Shown here piece after piece: positions 7,740-13,062 of a stretch of 15,606 bases of DNA. The stretch is from contig JBLHKB010000099.1 in assembly GCA_047619315.1 (NCBI GenBank), positions 1-15,606 of the forward strand, written 5' to 3'. A program made the translations under genes and the position numbers. Each line of letters begins with the position of its first letter. The stretch's first letter is position 1. This stretch comes from JBCCRV01 sp047619315. GTDB lineage: Bacteria; Myxococcota_A; Polyangia; Polyangiales; Houyiibacteriaceae. A model generated the notes under the pieces. That model ran no database searches and was not told the origin of the DNA. It saw only the letters and a program-made list of their open reading frames with translations.

Positions 7740-8203
7740 CTTAGCGTTGCACTTGAAGTCTTGAAACAGTCCTCAAGCATCTCTCGGTAGACAGGGCGTG
7801 TTGGCGAGGTCCCACGCGCACCCGCGATCTGGTCGAGGTGCTTGGCCCTTGTCGCGTCGATGCGAAGCCTACGCCTCAGATTGGCGAGGGCGATGGATTC
7901 ACGTCGGTGCAGATAACCGTCCACCTGAGCGATCCACGCGGCGCTCGCGTAGATCGCCGAAGCCGCCTTCTCGCTCTCCCTCGATGTCGCTTCGTCTGGC
8001 GGCGAGCCCTCGGGAAGTTGCGTCCGCTTGTCCCGCAACATCTCTCCCGCGTGGGAGAATGGTCCAAGCAAGTCGAGCTCCAGGGCGACGGTCCGCGCCG
8101 CGCGAACCTCGGAAACCGTGAGCTTTGTGTCGGCCCAGGCTAAGGCGACGACCGCCTCGTAGACATCCCAGCGCTGGCGAAGATTTAACGACTGTCGTTT
8201 CAT
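7736..8203 (-). CDS. TerB-like helical protein
   Basis: A 155-aa all-helical protein resembling the TerB/DjlA-N-terminal superfamily. It has two similar halves, each with an acidic motif: ALAWADTKLTVSEVRAA near residues 20-36 and AQVDGYLHRRESIAL near residues 90-105. The second has the D-G-x5-E pattern of TerB metal-binding helices. The name comes from tellurite-resistance clusters, but no other ter gene is present here, and most stand-alone members have no known role. There is no signal peptide or membrane segment, so it should be cytoplasmic. No Shine-Dalgarno precedes the ATG; a promoter-like element stops 4 bases before it. Assignment rests on motif appearance; a profile search would settle it. 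Confidence 0.65.
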   Translation of the reverse strand: MKRQSLNLRQRWDVYEAVVALAWADTKLTVSEVRAARTVALELDLLGPFSHAGEMLRDKRTQLPEGSPPDEATSRESEKAASAIYASAAWIAQVDGYLHRRESIALANLRRRLRIDATRAKHLDQIAGARGTSPTRPVYREMLEDCFKTSSATLS

Positions 8204-8207
8204 GTGA

Positions 8208-8237
8208 AAACTATGGGGTCATTTCTGAATTCGTCAA
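8208..8237 (-). promoter_or_regulatory. Candidate promoter for the TerB-like gene, leaderless
   Basis: On the minus strand TTGACG (8232-8237) and TAGTTT (8208-8213) are separated by 18 bases. The -35 matches the sigma-70 consensus at five of six positions; the -10 only at the three most conserved. The -10 ends 4 bases before the ATG, so transcription would start at or just inside the start codon. Confidence 0.35.
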
Positions 8238-8333
8238 TACCGATTCATTGTCATCTTGGTATCGTTATTTCCAATAGGTGGCCCCGGTATTACACCTCTA
8301 GTCCGATGGCTTGCCGAGGCCAACACTGGTCAC

Positions 8334-9158
8334 ATGACGCGACTCGTTCTCTTGGCTCTACTCACCAGCGGCTGCGCCTTCTTTCGGCCGACTCAGGCGA
8401 CCATCGACGTCGACTTTCACGCGTCCAGCGGCGCCTCAGCCGAACTTATCTCAGAGCTGAGCTCTCCGCGCTCGCGTGAATGTCTGCTTGTACTCCTGCC
8501 CGGCATCGGCGACCGCGGCGAATCTTTCCGAGAGAATGGTTTCGTCGAGGATGCCCGAAATCAGGGCTGTGACTTCGCCCTCGTGGACGCGACTTTCGAA
8601 TACTACCTCGTTCAAGAAGCGGTTCCCCGAGTCGCGACGGACGTGCTCTACGAAGCGCGGCGCTACGGGTACCAGAAGATCTGGCTCGTCGGGATCTCCC
8701 TCGGAGGCTACGGCGCGGTGCTTATGGCGCGTGCCCACCCAGAGCTCGTCGATGGCGTCGTGCTGATCGCGCCCATGCTGGGTCTCCCGCCGCGTGTCGA
8801 TGGGGTGGTCGATGAGGTGATCGCTGCTGGTGGGCTCCACATGTGGGACAACGATACGCTCCGCGACTACCGACACGATTTCCAGGAGCCGCGCCTGGTG
8901 TGGACTTGGCTCCGTGAACACGCGGTCGTTCCACGCGTGGAACGTCCCCTAGTCCTAGGCTTTGGCGCAGCGGACCGCTTCGCGCCTCGCCATCAAGTCC
9001 TGGCCGATGCGCTCCCAAGCGATGCGGTATTTCGCGCAGAAGGCGGACACGACTGGGACACCTGGCGACAACTGTGGCAGGGAATCATTGCTGAGCGTCC
9101 GTGGGATCGTGCCCCAGAAGTGGCGGAGATTGTTGAGGTCGCGGCAAAGGCGGACTAG
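8334..9158 (+). CDS. Alpha/beta-hydrolase lipoprotein
   Basis: A 274-aa predicted lipoprotein hydrolase. The ATG at 8334 (MTRLVLL) was chosen over one at 8256 because it begins a signal peptide with lipobox TSGC (Cys15). The remainder is a compact alpha/beta-hydrolase fold: LLPGIGDRGESF as the oxyanion strand, nucleophile elbow GISLGGYG with Ser122, Asp214 in FGAADRF and His239 in GGHDWDTW. All three triad positions are present. The pattern GIGDRGESFxxxGFV followed by VDATFEYY recurs in uncharacterised proteobacterial hydrolases of this size. The likely location is the periplasmic face of a membrane; substrate unknown. It stands alone on the plus strand, ending 9 bases from the convergent NhaR-like gene, with a shared hairpin between. 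About 130 bases upstream I see no convincing promoter or Shine-Dalgarno for it. Confidence 0.85.
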   Translation: MTRLVLLALLTSGCAFFRPTQATIDVDFHASSGASAELISELSSPRSRECLLVLLPGIGDRGESFRENGFVEDARNQGCDFALVDATFEYYLVQEAVPRVATDVLYEARRYGYQKIWLVGISLGGYGAVLMARAHPELVDGVVLIAPMLGLPPRVDGVVDEVIAAGGLHMWDNDTLRDYRHDFQEPRLVWTWLREHAVVPRVERPLVLGFGAADRFAPRHQVLADALPSDAVFRAEGGHDWDTWRQLWQGIIAERPWDRAPEVAEIVEVAAKAD

Positions 9159-9173
9159 AGCCTCGCTCTAGTC
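9153..9173. terminator. Perfect hairpin shared by two convergent genes
   Basis: GACTAGAGC (9153-9161), loop CTC, GCTCTAGTC (9165-9173): a perfect 9-bp stem. The TAG of the hydrolase (9156-9158) and the TAG of the NhaR-like gene (9168-9170 read in reverse) both lie inside it, symmetrically. It probably acts as a bidirectional 3'-end hairpin, but neither strand has a T-run directly after the stem, so classical Rho-independent termination is uncertain. Confidence 0.55.
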
Positions 9174-10067
9174 TAAGAAAATGCGTTCGCGTGCGTTGTC
9201 GCAGATCTCCCGAACCGCCGGATGTACGAGGCGTCGCTCCACGGTGATCGCATAGAAGCGTTCAACCACGGACTCAACTTGGCCGATGACCTCTACGTTG
9301 TAGGTTTTTGTGATCTCGTCCGCGATGGAAGCGGGGCTTGGAAAAACGCCGGCGCCCTCGCCGCCAAAGGCCTTCATCAACGCGCTGTCTTCAAACTCAG
9401 CGATGACGCGCGGCCGAATCGATTCGTCGATGAACCATTTCTCGAGAGACCGACGCAGAGGGGTGTTGTCCGTCGGCAATAGAACCGGCGCGCCGTCGAG
9501 GGACTGGGGAAACCCTTTGCGCAACATCTTCGCGAGCGGTTTGGTCCCATAGAAGTTCACCATGCTCTCGCCAAGCGGGTGGTTGAACGCGCGCACACTC
9601 GCCTGGCCGGCGATCGGGCTCTCGGCGAGAACGAGATCGATGTCGTGCACGGCGAGCATCGCGAGGAGTCGCTCGGTCTTGTCTTCCCGACAGACGACGC
9701 GCAGCCCTGCCGTTCCGAGCGCCGGCTGAAGTAAGCGGTGCAGAATGAGTTTGGGCATCAAGTCACTTACGCCGATGACAAGACGTTCGACGCGGTCTTC
9801 TTTTCGTCCCGCGATGACATCTTGGAGAGAGCGTCCGATCTCAAAGATCTCGTCGGCGTAGCGGAACGCGACCTTGCCGATCTCAGTGAGTTCAAGATTG
9901 CGCCCGACGCGCCGAAACAGTTTTTCGCCCAGGGACTCTTCGAGCTGTTTGAGCTGACCACTCACGGTGGACTGCGAGAGACGAAGCGCCGCCGCCGCCG
10001 CCGTCACGGAGCCTTCTCTCGCCACCATCCAGAAGTAGTGGAGGTGGTGATAGTTGAGCCAGTCCAA
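9168..10067 (-). CDS. nhaR: NhaR-type LysR-family transcriptional regulator
   Basis: A 299-aa LysR regulator of the NhaR subgroup. The N-terminus NYHHLHYFWMVAREGS matches the NhaR opening (NYxHLxYFWxVxxEGS). The winged helix-turn-helix runs to about residue 60 (LSQSTVSGQLKQLEESLG, LFRRVGR). The linker FRYADEIFEIG is also NhaR-like, and a periplasmic-binding-fold effector domain follows. The start is a TTG (10065-10067): an in-frame stop lies four codons upstream and no ATG or GTG falls between, while family alignment needs the residues after it. In enterobacteria NhaR activates the Na+/H+ antiporter gene nhaA in response to Na+ and also other targets. No antiporter is visible here, so the regulated gene is unknown. 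The gene symbol reflects homology, not proven function. Confidence 0.88.
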   Translation of the reverse strand: MDWLNYHHLHYFWMVAREGSVTAAAAALRLSQSTVSGQLKQLEESLGEKLFRRVGRNLELTEIGKVAFRYADEIFEIGRSLQDVIAGRKEDRVERLVIGVSDLMPKLILHRLLQPALGTAGLRVVCREDKTERLLAMLAVHDIDLVLAESPIAGQASVRAFNHPLGESMVNFYGTKPLAKMLRKGFPQSLDGAPVLLPTDNTPLRRSLEKWFIDESIRPRVIAEFEDSALMKAFGGEGAGVFPSPASIADEITKTYNVEVIGQVESVVERFYAITVERRLVHPAVREICDNARERIFLD

Positions 10068-10165
10068 GTGGCGGAATCAGACCACAAATTGAAGCTGCGA
10101 TAAAGGACGCGTCACCAACTGTTCGGCCACGCCCTTGGCCTCTTCGCCACTCAAGCGCGGGATGC

Positions 10166-10171
10166 TAGACT
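10166..10171 (+). promoter_or_regulatory. Candidate -10 element giving a leaderless transcript
   Basis: TAGACT ends six bases before the ATG at 10178, so initiation seven bases downstream would fall on the A of that ATG. A weak -35-like TTCGCC lies 17 bases upstream (10143-10148). No Shine-Dalgarno is visible before this ATG, which agrees with leaderless translation. Confidence 0.4.
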
Positions 10172-10177
10172 TTTGTC

Positions 10178-10285
10178 ATGACCAAGAAGCCTCTTCGCTA
10201 CGTCGTAAGCAGTGTGCTTCTCCTTGGTTCCCTGAGCGCATCGAAGGTCGACGAGCTGTGCCCCGAGCCGATGGAGTCGCTGTGA
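10178..10285 (+). CDS. 35-codon micro-ORF with signal-peptide-like N-terminus
   Basis: The ATG at 10178 opens 35 codons and ends in TGA at 10283-10285. The product begins MTKKPLRYVVSSVLLLGSLS: a basic n-region, about a 12-residue hydrophobic core and small residues where a signal peptidase could cut. The remaining 15 or so residues hold one Cys (CPEP) and four acidic residues. The stop shares its last base with the next ATG (TGATG), the classic arrangement for translational re-initiation. A -10-like hexamer sits six bases before the start. It could be a secreted micropeptide, the decayed remnant of a longer lipoprotein, or a leader whose translation controls the di-iron gene. The same stretch can also be read as an extension of the downstream frame from 10135, which I think less likely. 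Confidence 0.5.
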   Translation: MTKKPLRYVVSSVLLLGSLSASKVDELCPEPMESL

Positions 10286-11157
10286 TGAAGCCGAGCGATG
10301 GTCTTGACGGGGTTCTCGCCAAGCAACACCGAAAACAGATCGCCCGCGCGCCGTGGCCCAACTTTGAGGGCTTCGAGGGAGACCGCTACCTTGTGGAAGA
10401 GCGTCGCACGGCTGCGCGACAGTGGCTTCGGCGCGCCCGCGAAGAGTATGGCTCGGTGCACGAGTTCAGCTTGCTCTTGGGAGCCCTCACTCGCGTTGGC
10501 GCACCGACTGAATGGACGGGCATTCTTGCGCGGCTCATCACCGACGAGGCCCGGCACGTCGAACTATGTCGCAGTATGGCCTGTGCCCTCGTGGGCGAGG
10601 AAGAGGTAGCGGGCATGGACTGGTCGCCGCCAACGCCGCCTTTTCCCGCGCCTCCCACGGGCGAGCGCGTCTTGGCCTGGGCCGCGGATGTCGTGTTGTG
10701 TACTTGCTGCATCGGCGAAACCGTTTCTGTGCCCCTCTACGAATCACTCGCGACGGTCACCACGGATCCCGTCGCGCGCGCCGTCGTCGAACAGATCCGG
10801 CGCGACGAACTCTTGCACTCCCGTTTTGGATGGGAGGCTCTCGAGTGGCTTCTGCCGCGCCTCAAAACAGACGAGCGCGCGTGGCTCGAGGCTCGTCTCG
10901 CGTGGCGCCTCGGCGGCTTCGAGCGGACGTGCTCTGCGGGCCAGAGCCTCGCCGACCTCGTGGGCAAAGAGGTTGTCATCGAAGCGCCCTCGGCGGATGC
11001 GCCCGCGAACCTTGGCCACCAAGAAGCGAGGGTCTACGCCACCGTGTTTTACGCCACCCTTGAGCACGAAATACTCCCGCGTTTTGAAGCCCTCGGTTTT
11101 GACGCGATGGGCGCCTGGGCAGCCCGCGGAAATGAAATGCCTGCGCCTCTGAAGTGA
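10285..11157 (+). CDS. Ferritin-like di-iron protein
   Basis: A 290-aa helical protein with a full ferritin-like carboxylate ligand set: Glu60 (SVHEFSL), Glu88-x2-His91 (TDEARHV), Glu145 (CIGETVS) and Glu175-x2-His178 (RRDELLH). The E...ExxH...E...ExxH pattern, in helix pairs about 85 residues apart, is that of ribonucleotide-reductase-like or ferritin-like di-iron enzymes rather than storage ferritin (about 170 aa). A Pro-rich loop (about residues 110-120) links the pairs. It should bind two irons and activate O2 or peroxide; the substrate is unknown. I place the start at 10285 because it is coupled (TGATG) to the micro-ORF. In-frame starts upstream, from 10135, would add 50 residues that look non-coding. 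There is no signal peptide. It ends 13 bases from the convergent macro-domain gene. Confidence 0.82.
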   Translation: MKPSDGLDGVLAKQHRKQIARAPWPNFEGFEGDRYLVEERRTAARQWLRRAREEYGSVHEFSLLLGALTRVGAPTEWTGILARLITDEARHVELCRSMACALVGEEEVAGMDWSPPTPPFPAPPTGERVLAWAADVVLCTCCIGETVSVPLYESLATVTTDPVARAVVEQIRRDELLHSRFGWEALEWLLPRLKTDERAWLEARLAWRLGGFERTCSAGQSLADLVGKEVVIEAPSADAPANLGHQEARVYATVFYATLEHEILPRFEALGFDAMGAWAARGNEMPAPLK

Positions 11158-11170
11158 TATCGGGGCGGTC

Positions 11171-11776
11171 TCACGAACGCAGGAGGGCTTCGTGGAGCTC
11201 GAGGATCTGGCGAAATGATGGAATGCGGGCGGGCGCCGCGACCTGCCGATAGGCCATCTTCATTTGCAACGCGCACCGCGTGAAATTCATCGCGCCAATC
11301 CCGGTGCCAAGACCACAACACACCAAGGAGTTGATCTTCATCGAGCCTGCGGAGGCGTTGAAACGCTGCACCGCCAAAAGCGTGGCGCGGAACGAAAGGT
11401 AAGCGTGCGTCGTGCGAGCAACGCTCTCGGGCACACGCATCGTTGGCGCCACGACGAGAAACGGCCACTTGGAGTTCGACGTGGTGACGATCGCAGCTTG
11501 GCCCACCGTCATCTCTCCATGATATTCGTCGAGAATGACCCGCTGGACCCTGCGCTGAACGTCCACGCCGAGAGAAGTGCGAATGGCCAGATCGAGGCCA
11601 CCATCCATGATGCCGAAGCTGTTGGCTGGACTGACCATCGCGTCCGCGGGTCTGGAAAAGTAGTCCCCTTCCACCACCTCGAAGGCGCTGTTGTCTTGAA
11701 AGCACAGTCGCCACGCGCCCGTCATGGATGGGTGCCGGTCAACGAGAAGAATGGACTCGGGCAACAATGACGGCAT
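11171..11776 (-). CDS. Macro-domain protein
   Basis: A 201-aa protein consisting almost entirely of a macro domain, the fold that binds ADP-ribose and its derivatives and often removes them from protein or nucleic acid. Supporting motifs: VEGDYF at 35-40, then ADAMVSPANSFGIMDGGLD at 44-62 (Asn52 and GGLD in place of the common NAAN...GGGVD). The phosphate-loop-like GLGTGIGAMN lies near the C-terminus. Met/Leu in the GGG loop and the loss of one Gly mean catalytic class cannot be stated. The ATG at 11776 (MPSLLPE) was preferred; an ATG at 11878 would add 34 residues with no domain character. A TANNNT hexamer lies six bases upstream of the chosen start. No ADP-ribosyltransferase partner is next to it. 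Confidence 0.78.
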   Translation of the reverse strand: MPSLLPESILLVDRHPSMTGAWRLCFQDNSAFEVVEGDYFSRPADAMVSPANSFGIMDGGLDLAIRTSLGVDVQRRVQRVILDEYHGEMTVGQAAIVTTSNSKWPFLVVAPTMRVPESVARTTHAYLSFRATLLAVQRFNASAGSMKINSLVCCGLGTGIGAMNFTRCALQMKMAYRQVAAPARIPSFRQILELHEALLRS

Positions 11777-11782
11777 CCGTGG

Positions 11783-11788
11783 AGCGTA
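11783..11788 (-). promoter_or_regulatory. Candidate -10 element for the macro-domain gene
   Basis: On the minus strand TACGCT is followed by six bases (CCACGG) and the ATG at 11776. The spacing equals that before the micro-ORF at 10178 and would give a leaderless mRNA. The hexamer fits TANNNT but matches TATAAT at only three positions, so the call is weak. Confidence 0.25.
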
Positions 11789-11937
11789 GCGAACCCTGAC
11801 TTCATTTGCCGCTCGTGGATATGCCCCGCCATGCCGGGAACATTTCCGTGCAGGTTGGGTCTGAGCTGTGATGCGCAACGCCTTCGCGCTCTCAGGTTCC
11901 GAGTTGGTTGACTCCCCGTTCAGACCGCGGTGGTTGC

Positions 11938-11967
11938 CGAACGACCACTTTGCAAAGTGACCGTTCG
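11938..11967 (-). terminator. 30-base interrupted palindrome downstream of the Lys-rich microprotein gene
   Basis: The core CACTTTGCAAAGTG (11946-11959) is a perfect 14-bp palindrome. Outside a two-base mismatch on each side, CGAACG (11938-11943) pairs with CGTTCG (11962-11967). It starts 11 bases after the stop of the minus-strand microprotein gene, so a 3'-end hairpin is the simplest reading. No T-run follows on either strand. The unpaired-loop-free centre would equally suit a dimeric protein-binding site. Confidence 0.5.
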
Positions 11968-11978
11968 ACCCACAAACG

Positions 11979-12110
11979 CTACTTCTGCTTTGGAATGAGC
12001 GGAGCGCCTGCGCTCTTTTCGGCGTTCTTCGCCTTCTTCTTGTCTTTCTTTTCCTTCGTACTCAGCTTTGGCTTGTTCGAAGTGTTTTTGGGCTGCTGTC
12101 CTTTGGCCAT
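11979..12110 (-). CDS. 43-aa lysine-rich microprotein
   Basis: On the minus strand the ATG at 12110 opens 43 codons ending in TAG (11979-11981). The product starts MAKGQQPKNTSNKPKLSTK, continues with a KEKKDKKKAK block and ends PLIPKQK. About a third of residues are Lys, there is no Cys or aromatic residue and no hydrophobic segment, so it is probably disordered and nucleic-acid-binding or ribosome-associated. The start is strongly supported by the best Shine-Dalgarno in the window, AAAGGAG at 12117-12123, with a six-base spacer. The codon set (mostly AAG for Lys) suits this GC-rich genome. Similar short Lys-rich MAKGQ-type proteins are known to me from proteobacteria as uncharacterised proteins. 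The function is unknown. Confidence 0.75.
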   Translation of the reverse strand: MAKGQQPKNTSNKPKLSTKEKKDKKKAKNAEKSAGAPLIPKQK

Positions 12111-12116
12111 CGTCTT

Positions 12117-12123
12117 CTCCTTT
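12117..12123 (-). promoter_or_regulatory. Strong ribosome binding site
   Basis: AAAGGAG on the minus strand, six bases before the ATG at 12110. It decides the start of the 43-aa microprotein and stands out in a window where most genes have no recognisable Shine-Dalgarno. Confidence 0.8.
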
Positions 12124-12253
12124 GGCCGGTATCGGCTAGGACAACGCTACCCCAAAAGTACCGCCAAGTCCTTTCCGGGACGAAGAAATACGAACGCGAC
12201 CAGGCCGCGTTGAAAGCACCAAATGGGTGACTTGCCACGACGTTGACCTCACA

Positions 12254-12946
12254 ATGCCCATGATGCTTGATTCCATCGCTCCCGGCGTGTGGTCCACGTC
12301 CACGCCCGTTCGCTTTGTCGGCATCCCCATGCGGGCGAACACCACCATCGCAACGATGGAGAACGGGCTCTTCGTCTGTTCGCCGGGCGCCCTCAGCGAT
12401 GAGCTCAAGCGCGCCATCGACGCCATTGGCGAAGTACGTGTGATCGCCGCGCCGAATCGCTTCCATCATCTCTTCATCCAGCGATGGCGGGAGGCGTATC
12501 CAGATGCGTCGGTGCACGTACCAGAGTCCCTTGTGTCCAAACGTGCGGACCTGAGCGACTGCCACTTTCTCGGGGAAGAAGCCCATGCGGACTACGGCGA
12601 CGCCATCGCGCAGCGGCGCATGCATGGCCTCCCCGCCATCGATGAGACCTGGTTCTTTCACCGGCCATCCAAGACACTCATCAACAACGACTTGATGCAC
12701 AATATGCATGACGAAAGCAGCGCCTTCGCACGCTTCGGCTGGAGCATGATGGGCTCGTGGAAACGCTTCGGACCGAGTCGGATGGAGCGCTGGCTCACCC
12801 GCGATAAGCCTGCGCTGGCCATGAGTATTGAAGCGGCGCTGGAGTGGAAGTTCGAACGTGCGTTGGTCGCCCACGGCGACGTGTTCGAAACCAAAGATCC
12901 GCGTGCCGATGTGCGTGCTGTCTGGCGCTGGCTCCTACACAAATAG
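12254..12946 (+). CDS. DUF4336-type protein (metallo-beta-lactamase-like fold)
   Basis: A 230-aa cytoplasmic protein resembling the DUF4336 family, which is distantly related to metallo-beta-lactamases. Matching features are VIAAPNRFHHLFIQRW (His71-His72) in the metal-binding loop position, the following EAYPDASVHVPESL, ETWFFHRPSKTLINNDL with Asp146, and VAHGDVF with His207. These would be candidate zinc or iron ligands, but the canonical HxHxDH is not present, so hydrolase activity is uncertain. I chose ATG 12254; two further ATGs at 12260 and 12263 are equally possible, and a GTG at 12227 is the upstream limit seen. No good Shine-Dalgarno is visible. It is divergent from the Lys-rich microprotein gene, with about 143 bases between, and followed by the VWA lipoprotein on the same strand after 116 bases. 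Confidence 0.75.
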   Translation: MPMMLDSIAPGVWSTSTPVRFVGIPMRANTTIATMENGLFVCSPGALSDELKRAIDAIGEVRVIAAPNRFHHLFIQRWREAYPDASVHVPESLVSKRADLSDCHFLGEEAHADYGDAIAQRRMHGLPAIDETWFFHRPSKTLINNDLMHNMHDESSAFARFGWSMMGSWKRFGPSRMERWLTRDKPALAMSIEAALEWKFERALVAHGDVFETKDPRADVRAVWRWLLHK

Positions 12947-13030
12947 CGCGTGCCGTCGGCTCACCATATCTTGGGATACCGGCGTCGATCGCGAGCCATC
13001 TCCCAGGTCGAAAACGCTTCCGAACATGCA

Positions 13031-13054
13031 CGACTGGAAAGTCGCCCGTATACT
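13031..13054 (+). promoter_or_regulatory. Candidate -10 with overlapping small inverted repeat, upstream of the VWA gene
   Basis: TATACT (13049-13054) matches the -10 consensus at five of six positions and ends eight bases before the ATG at 13063. Just upstream CGACT-GGAA-AGTCG (13031-13044) is a perfect five-base inverted repeat in the -35/-10 spacer, where a regulator could bind. No good -35 is present and no Shine-Dalgarno precedes the ATG. Confidence 0.4.
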
Positions 13055-13062
13055 CGGCTCCT

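Noticed and set aside
8204..8333. Search for a promoter or ribosome binding site of the hydrolase gene
   Set aside because: TTGTCA is present near 8249 but no acceptable -10 lies at 16-18 bases, so nothing is called on the plus strand.
10135..10284. N-terminal extension of the di-iron protein to 10135
   Set aside because: The added residues look like random coding, and the TGATG overlap with the micro-ORF gives a better start. Not fully excluded.
11908..12213. 101-codon plus-strand frame rich in Phe and Leu
   Set aside because: It is the antisense of the Lys-rich microprotein (AAG codons read as CTT). The strong ribosome binding site is on the minus strand.
12062..12874. 270-codon minus-strand open frame
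   Set aside because: Antisense to the DUF4336 gene and overlapping the Lys-rich gene; no recognisable motif and no ribosome binding site.
12844..13062. N-terminal extension of the VWA gene to 12844
   Set aside because: It would overlap the DUF4336 gene by over 100 bases and bury the signal peptide behind about 70 extra residues.
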